Origin: Saccharopolyspora gloriosae
GTDB lineage: Bacteria > Actinomycetota > Actinomycetes > Mycobacteriales > Pseudonocardiaceae
Assembly: GCF_022828475.1 (NCBI RefSeq)
Contig: NZ_CP059557.1
Coordinates: 5,689,470-5,753,469, forward strand
Reading direction: 5' to 3'
Length of the DNA stretch: 64,000 nucleotides
Positions 56,255 through 64,000 of the stretch are shown here, piece after piece; position 1 is the stretch's first letter; every line of letters starts with the position of its first letter. The position numbers and the translations under genes were made by a program. A model generated the notes under the pieces. That model searched no databases and had not been told where the DNA came from. It was given only the letters and a program-made list of their open reading frames with translations.

Positions 56255-57531
56255 GCATCACCCTGCCGACATCGCACCGCACCGGAGCCACCTCGGCCGC
56301 GGCCTCCGGCCAGGTCGGCCCGGCGCCGTGGGACCTGCTCGGGGCACCGCCGCACTCGCCCGTGCGCGCGCGCCTCGCCGAGCAGGTGTTCCGGCATGCG
56401 GTGCGCGACCTGCCCGTTCGCGTCGCGCTCGCCGGTGGTGAACGGCTCGGCGCCGGCGCTGCCGACGCGCCGCTGATGCGGATCCTCGACCCGGCCGCCT
56501 TCTTCCAGCGCCTCGGCGCCGACTCGAAGATCGGATTCGGCGAGTCCTACATGGCCGGGGAGTGGGTCAGCCCCGAGCCCGCCGACCTGCTCACCCCGTT
56601 CGCCGAGCGCCTCCCCACGCTCGTGCCGAAACCGCTGCAGAGCCTCCGGCGATGGGTCGACGCCCCCAAACCCGGCAACGAACGCAACACCACCACCGGC
56701 TCACAACGCAACGTCGAACGGCACTACGACCTGTCCAACGACGTGTTCGCCGCGTTCCTCGACGACACCATGACCTACTCGGCCGCGCTGTTCACGCCCG
56801 GCACCACCGGCCTCGCCGACGCGCAACGGGCCAAGATGGACCGCGTCCTCGACCTCGCCGGAGTCGGCGCCGGAACCCGGCTGCTGGAGATCGGCACCGG
56901 CTGGGGCGCACTCGCGATCCGCGCCGCCGAACGCGGCGCGCAGGTCACCACGCTCACGCTGTCGACCGAACAGCGCGAACTCGCCCAGCGGCGCATCGCC
57001 GAGGCCGGACTCACCGAACGCGTCGACGTGCAGCTGCGCGACTACCGCCACGCCGCAGGTTCCTACGATGCGATCGTCAGCGTGGAGATGATCGAAGCCG
57101 TCGGCTCCGAATACTGGTCCGGCTACTTCACCGCACTGGACCGGCTGCTCGCCCCCGGCGGCCGCATCGGCCTGCAGGCCATCACCATGCCGCACGATCG
57201 GATGCTCGCCAGCCGCCGATCGCACACCTGGATCCACAAGTACATCTTCCCCGGCGGCGAAATCCCCTCGCTGCACGCCATCGAGCAGACCGTCCGCGAG
57301 CACACCGGGCTGCGCGGCACCGAACGGCACTCCTTCGGCCCCGACTACGCCACCACCTTGCGGACCTGGCGCGATACCTTTCGACGACGCTGGAACGACA
57401 TCGCCGGGCAAGGATTCAGCGAACGGTTCCAGCGGATGTGGGAGTTCTACCTCGCCTACAGCGAAGCCGGCTTCCGCGCCGGTTACCTCGACGTGTGGCA
57501 GCTCGGATTCCGCAAGGCGCAGGTCACCTGA
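56251..57531 (+). CDS. Cyclopropane-fatty-acyl-phospholipid synthase family protein (2, UfaA1-like)
   Basis: A 426-residue SAM-dependent lipid-modifying enzyme, matching the position of ufaA1 (Rv0447c) at mycobacterial sigK loci. SQRNVERHYDLSNDVFAAFLDD opens the catalytic half (split over residues ~150-172), then SAAL, motif I RLLEIGTGWGALAIRAA near 210, and VSVEMIEAVG. It keeps the C-terminal SEAGFRAGYLDVWQLGF. It is clearly distinct from the other CFA homologue 3 kb upstream, so the locus encodes two different lipid methyltransferases. Confidence 0.88.
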   Translation: MSITLPTSHRTGATSAAASGQVGPAPWDLLGAPPHSPVRARLAEQVFRHAVRDLPVRVALAGGERLGAGAADAPLMRILDPAAFFQRLGADSKIGFGESYMAGEWVSPEPADLLTPFAERLPTLVPKPLQSLRRWVDAPKPGNERNTTTGSQRNVERHYDLSNDVFAAFLDDTMTYSAALFTPGTTGLADAQRAKMDRVLDLAGVGAGTRLLEIGTGWGALAIRAAERGAQVTTLTLSTEQRELAQRRIAEAGLTERVDVQLRDYRHAAGSYDAIVSVEMIEAVGSEYWSGYFTALDRLLAPGGRIGLQAITMPHDRMLASRRSHTWIHKYIFPGGEIPSLHAIEQTVREHTGLRGTERHSFGPDYATTLRTWRDTFRRRWNDIAGQGFSERFQRMWEFYLAYSEAGFRAGYLDVWQLGFRKAQVT

Positions 57532-57605
57532 GATTCGGGGCGCCCGCGGGCGCCCCCCGCTCAACGGTCAGACTCGGAACGATCCGGCGGTGAAGGGACC
57601 ACGGA

Positions 57606-58208
57606 ATGCAAGAACGACCACACTCCCGACCTCAGCGGTCGACACCGCCCGATGAGGACGACGGCCCCGACGCCCGCGCGCTGATCGCCGAAGCCGCCAA
57701 AGGTGACGAACGCGCCTTCGAGCAGCTCTACGACCTGCTCTCCGGTTCGGTGTTCGCGCTGATCCAACGCGTCGTGCGGGACGCCGCGCAGTCCGAAGAA
57801 GTCGCCCAAGAAGTGCTCGTCGAAGTGTGGCGCCGCGCCACCCACTACCGGCCGGACCGCGGCAGCGTGCAGACCTGGGTGCTCACCCTCGCGCACCGCC
57901 GCGCCGTCGACCGCGTCCGATCGGCCCAAGCCGGGCGTGACCGCGAAGCCCGCGCCGGCGCCCAGCAGCACAGCAGGCCGTTCGACGAAGTCACCGAAAC
58001 CGTCACCACCCGGTGGGAACAGCGCCAAGTCCGGCGCTGCCTGACGACCCTCACCGAACTGCAACGCGAATCCGTGCTGCTGACCTACTACCGCGGCTAC
58101 ACCTACCGGGAAGCCGCCGGCCTGCTCGACGCACCCGCCTCCACCGTGAAGACTCGGCTGCGCGACGGGCTGATCCGACTCCGCGACTGCCTGGGGGTGG
58201 GCCGATGA
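57606..58208 (+). CDS. sigK: ECF sigma factor SigK
   Basis: A 200-residue extracytoplasmic-function sigma factor with region 2 (FEQLYDLLSGSVFALIQRVV ... AEEVAQEVLVEVW-like QSEEVAQEVLVEVWRRA) and region 4 (CLTTLTELQRESVLLTYYRG, then TYREAAGLLDAPASTVKTRL). The identity as SigK rests on the conserved gene order with FAD oxidoreductase, DUF1365, UfaA1-like and RskA. The stop overlaps the rskA ATG by four bases. In mycobacteria SigK drives secreted antigens and this same locus. Confidence 0.88.
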   Translation: MQERPHSRPQRSTPPDEDDGPDARALIAEAAKGDERAFEQLYDLLSGSVFALIQRVVRDAAQSEEVAQEVLVEVWRRATHYRPDRGSVQTWVLTLAHRRAVDRVRSAQAGRDREARAGAQQHSRPFDEVTETVTTRWEQRQVRRCLTTLTELQRESVLLTYYRGYTYREAAGLLDAPASTVKTRLRDGLIRLRDCLGVGR

Positions 58209-58963
58209 GTTCCGACCTCGCCACGTTGACCGGCGCCTACGTCGTCAACGCGCTGCCCGACGACGAACGAGCCGAGTTCGAAGTGCACCTGGCCGACTGC
58301 GCGGACTGCCGCCAAGAGGTGCGGGAACTGCGGGAGGCCGCGGCCCGGCTCGGCGCCGCCGAACACACCACCGCGCCCGAGGAACTCAAACAGCGAGTGC
58401 TCGCCGAAATCTCGCAAACCAGGCAGGACCCACCGCCGCCCGCCGAGGTCCGCACGCTCCGGCCCCGGACGCGCGCCTCGTGGGGAACCAGGCTTTCGGT
58501 CGCCGCCGCCGCCCTCGGCGTCGCGCTCGCCGCAGCCTTCGGAGTCGTGGCCGTGCAGGCGCAGCAGGAACTCGACGCGACCCGCGAACGCATGATCGCC
58601 GCCGGAGCTCGTGGCGCCGAGATCTCCGCGATGCTCCAAGCACCCGATGCCCGGGTCGTCAACGCGGCCGGGCCGGAAGGGATGCGGGCGACCACGGTCC
58701 TGTCCGCAGAGCAAGGCAAAGCGATGTTCATGGCCACCGGCATGACCCCGGCCCCCGACGACCGCGTGTATCAGCTGTGGTTCATCGACCCCAGCGGCAC
58801 GGCCACCTCAGCCGGCCTCCTCAACGCGGCTCGCACCGAACACACCGAGCCCCTCATCGCCGCGATGCCCGCAACCACCGCCCAACTCGGCCTCACCATC
58901 GAACCCCACGGCGGCTCCCCCGCCCCCACCACAACCCCGATCCTCACCCTCCCCACCACCTGA
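58205..58963 (+). CDS. rskA: Anti-sigma-K factor RskA
   Basis: A 252-residue single-pass membrane anti-sigma factor. The N-terminal cytosolic anti-sigma domain ends with the zinc-finger-like ADCADCRQEVREL (residues ~30-42). One membrane helix follows (VAAAALGVALAAAFGVVAVQA, broken at residues ~97-117). The extracytoplasmic RskA domain holds GMTPAPDDRVYQLWFIDPSG. Regulated proteolysis releases SigK in mycobacteria. The C-terminus is Thr/Pro-rich. Confidence 0.87.
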   Translation: MSSDLATLTGAYVVNALPDDERAEFEVHLADCADCRQEVRELREAAARLGAAEHTTAPEELKQRVLAEISQTRQDPPPPAEVRTLRPRTRASWGTRLSVAAAALGVALAAAFGVVAVQAQQELDATRERMIAAGARGAEISAMLQAPDARVVNAAGPEGMRATTVLSAEQGKAMFMATGMTPAPDDRVYQLWFIDPSGTATSAGLLNAARTEHTEPLIAAMPATTAQLGLTIEPHGGSPAPTTTPILTLPTT

Positions 58964-58986
58964 CCCACCCCAGCACACCCTCCTGA

Positions 58987-59035
58987 AGTGAACGGACCGT
59001 TCGCCCAATCCCGTCGGACGAACGGTCCGTTCACT
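58987..59035. repeat. 49-bp nested palindrome, copy 16
   Basis: It lies 24 bp after rskA. Left arm AGTGAACGGACCGTTCGCCC, right arm GGACGAACGGTCCGTTCACT. Confidence 0.92.
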
Positions 59036-59103
59036 CAACCGAGCTCGCCGCGGCCGGGGGCTGACCGATCTTGCGCAGCGGCGTCGGCACCGGGATCTTT
59101 TGG

Positions 59104-59152
59104 AGTGAACGGACCGTTCGTCCCAATAGGTTGGGCGAACGGTCCGTTCACT
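59104..59152. repeat. 49-bp nested palindrome, copy 17
   Basis: It starts 117 bp after copy 16 and ends about 33 bp before the left end of the IS3-type element. Confidence 0.92.
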
Positions 59153-59213
59153 TCAGCTCGGTGGGGTGTGTGAGGGGCTTCGCGTTTTTCGGACAGGTGT
59201 TGGTCCTGTTTGG

Positions 59214-60076
59214 TTACGCGGCTGGTCGTAGTTGTTGGTGTTGGGCGTGGACTTCGCGTGGTGGGCGGTAGTCCACGGCTGAGTGCAGGCGTTGGCGATT
59301 GTACCAGAATTCGATGTATCGGATGATGTCTCGTCGGGCTGTTTCGCGTGTGGGGTAGTTGATGCGTGCTACGCGTTCGTTTTTCAGTGCTCCGAAGAAT
59401 GATTCGGCCATGGCGTTGTCGAAGCAGATCCCGGTGCGGCCGGCCGATCTTCGGAGTTGGAGGTTTTTCAGGGTGTGGGCGTATTCGGTGGACATGTAGT
59501 TGCTGCCGCGGTCTGAGTGAAAGATGGCGTTCGGTGTGAGTGGCCGGTTGCGTGCGGCGTTGCGGATTGCTGTGGAGATCAGGGGGGTTCGGTAGTTGTC
59601 GTCCATGGCGTAGCCGATGACTTCTTTGGTGCAGCAGTCCAAGACCGTTGCCAGGTAAAGCCAGCCTTCGCCGGTTTCGATGTAGGTGATGTCGCCGACG
59701 AGTTTCGTTCCGGGTTCGGGTGCGGTGAAGTCGCGGCCGACGAGGTCCGGGGCCGAGCTCGTGGCCGCTTGGGTCAGGCTGACTCGTTTCGGGCGGGGCT
59801 GGCACGGCAGGAGGCCCAGTTCACGCATGATCTGCCGCACCAGCTCCGGACTGGCCTCGACGTCCCAACGGTGCAGTTGGGCCGCCACGCGTCGGTAGCC
59901 GTAGGTGCGGTCGGAGGACTCGAAGGCTTTCGTGACGAGCACACCCAAGTCCTCGCGTCGCCGGGCCGTTGCCGAATCGGCCGGTTCCGCCAGTGATAAT
60001 AACCGGATTTGGACACACCGAGACGGTGACACATGAATTCGACGGGGTAGGCGTACTCCGCGGTGTCGAGTCGCAT
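59214..60076 (-). pseudogene. IS3 orfB transposase, frameshifted near 59982
   Basis: The integrase-type catalytic domain has an intact DDE set: Asp in GDITYIETG, Asp in FHSDRGSNYM and Glu in DNAMAESFFG. The N-terminus starts in another frame (MRLDTAEYAYPVEF ... SGYYHWRNRP) and joins the rest only if one G is restored in the CCGGCC-G-GATTCGG region. IS3 elements use programmed frameshifting between orfA and orfB, not inside orfB, so this copy is probably inactive unless the base is a sequence error. Confidence 0.8.
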
Positions 60077-60102
60077 GGTTTCGATGAACTCGTACGTGCT
60101 GG

Positions 60103-60381
60103 CTACCGAGGATCCTTCGCGAAGTACGCTGCGGCTTTTTTCAGGAAAGAGTTCTCTTGCTCGAGTTCACGGTTGCGGCGCCGGAGTTCCTTCAACTCGG
60201 CCCGTTCATCCACAGGAAGGTCCGCCTCGGTCGGCTCTTTCTCTGCTTGATCGCGGCGCACCCAGGTTCGAAGCGTCTCCTGGTTCATGTCGAGTTCCCG
60301 GGCAACTTGAGAAATCGGCTTGCCCGATGTCACGGCCAGCCGAACTGCTTCCTCCCGGAACTCCGGCGAATAAGAACTCAT
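60103..60381 (-). CDS. IS3 orfA (transposase helix-turn-helix subunit)
   Basis: A 92-residue protein. The N-terminal helix-turn-helix SSYSPEFREEAVRLAV, then PISQVARELDMNQETLRTWV, binds the IS ends. The C-terminal leucine-zipper-like helix LKELRRRNRELEQENSFLKK mediates multimers. An A6 run (within CTGAAAAAAGCC, minus strand, about 60134-60139) near its 3' end is a likely site of -1 frameshifting into orfB, whose frame continues through GSSVASTYEFIETMRLD. Confidence 0.85.
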   Translation of the reverse strand: MSSYSPEFREEAVRLAVTSGKPISQVARELDMNQETLRTWVRRDQAEKEPTEADLPVDERAELKELRRRNRELEQENSFLKKAAAYFAKDPR

Positions 60382-60465
60382 GCGTCCCACTAACTCGCTA
60401 CCTCATTCCCTTGACAAAGATACCCTATTGGATCCCTGTCCGAAAACTCCGAGGCACCTCAGTGG

Positions 60466-62160
60466 TCAGCAGATGGCTCCTTCGGCGGCTGAGCCGACGA
60501 GGCGGGCGTACTTGGCGAGGACGCCGTGGCGGTGCTTCGGGGCGGGTGGGGTCCAGGCCGATCGGCGACGCGTCAGTTCTGCGTCGTCGACGAGCAGGTC
60601 GAGGGTTCGTTCGCGGAGGTCCAGGCGGATCGGGTCGCCGTCGTGAACCAACGCGATCGGGCCACCGTCCGTGGCTTCGGGGGCGACATGACCGATGCAC
60701 AGCCCGGTCGTCCCACCGGAGAAGCGACCGTCGGTGAGCAACAGGACGTCCTTGCCCAGTCCGGCTCCCTTGATCGCACCCGTCACCGCCAGCATCTCCC
60801 GCATCCCCGGGCCGCCCCGGGGACCCTCATACCGGATGACGATCACATCACCGGCGCGAAGGGTGTCCTGTTCCACCGCTTCCATCGCGCCCTGCTCACC
60901 GTCGAAGACCCGAGCGGTTCCCTCGAATGACTCCGACTCGAAGCCGGCGCTCTTCACGACCGCGCCTTCCGGCGCCAGCGAACCACGCAGGATCGTCAAC
61001 CCGCCCGTGGGATGCAGCGGGTTCGACAACTCGTGCACCACCTCGCCGTCCAGCTCCGGCGGATCCAGCTCGGCCAGGTTCTCCGCAAGTGTGCACCCCG
61101 TGACGGTCATGCAGTCGCCATGCACCAAACCCGCATCGAGCAATGCCTTCAGCACGACCGGCACACCGCCGATCCGGTCCACCGTCGGCATCACGTGCTT
61201 TCCGAACGGTTTCACATCCGCCAAGTGCGGGACCCGGTCGCCGACCCGGTTGAAGTCCTCCAACCGCAGATCGACATCGGCTTCTCGAGCGATGGCCAGC
61301 AGGTGCAGCACCGCGTTGGTCGACCCGCCGAACGCCATCACCACGGCGATCGCGTTCTCAAAGGCCTCCTTCGTCAAGATGTCGCGCGTGGTCAGTCCCC
61401 TCTCCAACATCCCCACCACGGCCCGGCCCGCCTCGCGCGCGCTCACGTCCCGGCGGCGGTCCACCGACGGCGGACTCGCCGAACCCGGCAACGACATGCC
61501 CAGCGCCTCTGCCGCACACGCCATGGTGTTCGCCGTGTACATCCCGCCGCAAGCACCCTCACCTGGGCAGATGGCCCGCTCGATGCGTTCCACCTCGTCC
61601 TCGCCGATGAGTCCTCGCGCACATGCGCCCACGGCCTCGAACGCATCGATGATCGTCACCTCGCGGTCGTCGACCTTGCCCGGCAAGGTCGAACCCGCGT
61701 AGACGAAAACCGAGGCGAGGTCCAAGCGCGCAGCGGCCATCAGCATCCCCGGCAGGCTCTTGTCACACCCCGCCAGCAGAACCGAGCCGTCCAGCCTTTC
61801 GGCTTGCATCACCGTCTCGACCGAGTCCGCGATGATCTCGCGCGACACCAGCGAATAATGCATGCCGACATGGCCCATCGAAATGCCGTCGGAAACCGAG
61901 ATCGTGCCGAACTCCATCGGGAAACCGCCGGCCTCGTGCACGCCCTCTTTGCCGGCTTTCGCCAATCGTTGCAGCGAGAGGTTGCACGGCGTGATCTCAT
62001 TCCAAGATGAGGCCACCCCGATCTGGGGTTTCGCGAAGTCGGCATCTCGCATGCCCACCGCCCGCAGCATGCCGCGGGCCGGGGAACGTTCGATCCCGTC
62101 GGTGACCTCGTGGCTGCGAGGTTTCAAGTTCCGTGGTCCGGTGTGCTCGCCGCTAGTCAT
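60466..62160 (-). CDS. ilvD: Dihydroxy-acid dehydratase
   Basis: A 564-residue Fe-S enzyme of valine/isoleucine biosynthesis that dehydrates 2,3-dihydroxy acids to 2-keto acids. Cluster-linked cysteines appear in ITPCNLSLQ (near 59), [10 protein letters not shown] (near 127) and [14 protein letters not shown] (near 199). [19 protein letters not shown] is the C-terminal family signature. The ATG at 62160 matches the usual N-terminus ([21 protein letters not shown], in part). The 3' end lies 19 bp from the IS element. No other ilv genes are in the window. Confidence 0.93.
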   Translation of the reverse strand: MTSGEHTGPRNLKPRSHEVTDGIERSPARGMLRAVGMRDADFAKPQIGVASSWNEITPCNLSLQRLAKAGKEGVHEAGGFPMEFGTISVSDGISMGHVGMHYSLVSREIIADSVETVMQAERLDGSVLLAGCDKSLPGMLMAAARLDLASVFVYAGSTLPGKVDDREVTIIDAFEAVGACARGLIGEDEVERIERAICPGEGACGGMYTANTMACAAEALGMSLPGSASPPSVDRRRDVSAREAGRAVVGMLERGLTTRDILTKEAFENAIAVVMAFGGSTNAVLHLLAIAREADVDLRLEDFNRVGDRVPHLADVKPFGKHVMPTVDRIGGVPVVLKALLDAGLVHGDCMTVTGCTLAENLAELDPPELDGEVVHELSNPLHPTGGLTILRGSLAPEGAVVKSAGFESESFEGTARVFDGEQGAMEAVEQDTLRAGDVIVIRYEGPRGGPGMREMLAVTGAIKGAGLGKDVLLLTDGRFSGGTTGLCIGHVAPEATDGGPIALVHDGDPIRLDLRERTLDLLVDDAELTRRRSAWTPPAPKHRHGVLAKYARLVGSAAEGAIC

Positions 62161-62265
62161 CTGGTCGACTGTAACCCCGTCGACCCGGTCCGACACCACA
62201 ACGACGACTTGGTCGGCCGTTCTCCCTGGGAATGCAGGAACGCTCCATGAGCCCCCGAGCATGCA

Positions 62266-62301
62266 GAAACGCCCCACGACCATTCGGTCGTGGGGCGTTT
62301 C
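62266..62301 (-). terminator. rRNA operon terminator
   Basis: A perfect stem, GAAACGCCCCACGACC and GGTCGTGGGGCGTTTC, with a 4-nt loop lies 12 bp beyond the 5S gene on the minus strand. Confidence 0.85.
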
Positions 62302-62313
62302 TGGATGAGTATT

Positions 62314-62431
62314 GTCGGCGGTGTCCTACTCTCCCACACCCTATCGAGTGCAGTACCATCGGCGCTGGAGGGCTTAGCTTCCGGGTTCGGAATGGGACCG
62401 GGCGTTCCCCGCTCCGCTAAAACCACCGACA
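62314..62431 (-). rRNA. rrf: 5S ribosomal RNA
   Basis: About 117 nt. On the minus strand it starts TTGTCGGTGGTTTTAGCGG and ends near TAGGACACCGCCGAC. The ends pair with each other, and the conserved CCATTCCGAACCCGGAAGCT-type loop is present. Confidence 0.93.
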
Positions 62432-62564
62432 AACCACATACACCACACCCACAAACCATGAACCCATGATCACCGGGCAGGTGAAACCTTTATTCTGATA
62501 TCAACAACAATCCAGGTTGCTGTTTCAGATACCGTATAGTGGATGCGTAGCAATCTTTGTGAAC
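62432..62564 (-). other. 23S-5S spacer
   Basis: A 133-bp AT-richer spacer within the rRNA operon, probably holding the processing stems. No tRNA is seen in it. Confidence 0.6.

Positions 62565-64000
<1,436 letters not shown>

Larger units (their letters stand above)
59186..60446 (-). mobile_element. IS3-family insertion sequence with broken orfB
   Basis: The element is bounded by a perfect 12-bp terminal inverted repeat, TTTTCGGACAGG (59186-59197) and CCTGTCCGAAAA (60435-60446), about 1.26 kb apart, the usual size for IS3. It holds orfA and orfB on the minus strand, in different frames as is standard. No clear target duplication was found. It lies 19 bp from the ilvD stop and may displace the original ilvD-rskA convergent spacer. 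The GC content is visibly lower than that of the neighbours, consistent with recent arrival. Confidence 0.85.

Noticed and set aside
60132-60140. Frameshift inside orfB as a programmed IS3 shift
   Set aside because: The programmed site (A6 run) is at the orfA/orfB junction; the break near 59982 lies well inside orfB and has no slippery run.

Overview
The window is high-GC actinobacterial DNA, most likely from the Pseudonocardiaceae (Saccharopolyspora-like). That placement is inferred from the gene content: EspG/EspC-type substrates of type VII secretion, a mycobacterial-type sigK/rskA locus, family 2B (EshA-like) encapsulins with terpenoid enzymes, and a TNT-type toxin. No database search was possible, so all identities come from motifs and gene order.

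Layout. 0-6 kb: a partial gene, an acyl-CoA ligase, oligoribonuclease, tRNA-His, an L,D-transpeptidase lipoprotein, tRNA-Lys and a CBS-domain (CorC/HlyC-like) membrane protein. 6-14 kb: a methyltransferase, a DUF1772 protein, a metabolite:H+ symporter, a three-subunit xanthine/aldehyde oxidoreductase (FeS, FAD and Mo subunits) and a TetR regulator. 14-18.5 kb: a five-gene type VII secretion substrate cluster whose Pro/Gly-rich PPE-like gene carries a frameshift. 18.8-24 kb: small membrane proteins, a two-component system and a secreted peptidase. 24.6-34 kb: a hexuronate island (SSS symporter, fructuronate reductase, uronate isomerase, LacI regulator, a four-lesion GH2 pseudogene and an MFS transporter) with repeated TTGCC-type candidate operators. 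34.3-37.3 kb: a csoR-copZ-copA copper module. 37.5-42.8 kb: a DUF1015 protein, a lipoprotein, an AbiEi-like protein, a TNT toxin with its probable immunity gene, and a small XRE regulator.

43.5-49.6 kb is the most interesting locus: shell 1, two-domain terpene-synthase-like protein, shell 2, polyprenyl synthase. Both shells are family 2B encapsulins with an inserted cyclic-nucleotide-binding domain. The terpene-synthase-like protein has lost most of its metal-binding residues in both domains, and the two shell genes share a 171-bp stretch that is identical base for base. 49.9-59 kb: an M20 amidohydrolase, then the sigK lipid locus (DUF1295, two cyclopropane synthases, hydrolase, FAD oxidoreductase, DUF1365, SigK, RskA). 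59.2-64 kb: an IS3-type element with a broken orfB, ilvD, and the 3' part of an rRNA operon (5S and partial 23S, minus strand).

A second striking feature is a family of 17 intergenic palindromes, each exactly 49 bp, between 24.0 and 59.2 kb. They usually occur in pairs whose starts are 93-129 bp apart. Each arm is itself a 13-bp palindrome. Most lie between convergent genes, but four lie between divergent genes, so a terminator-only role does not explain them.
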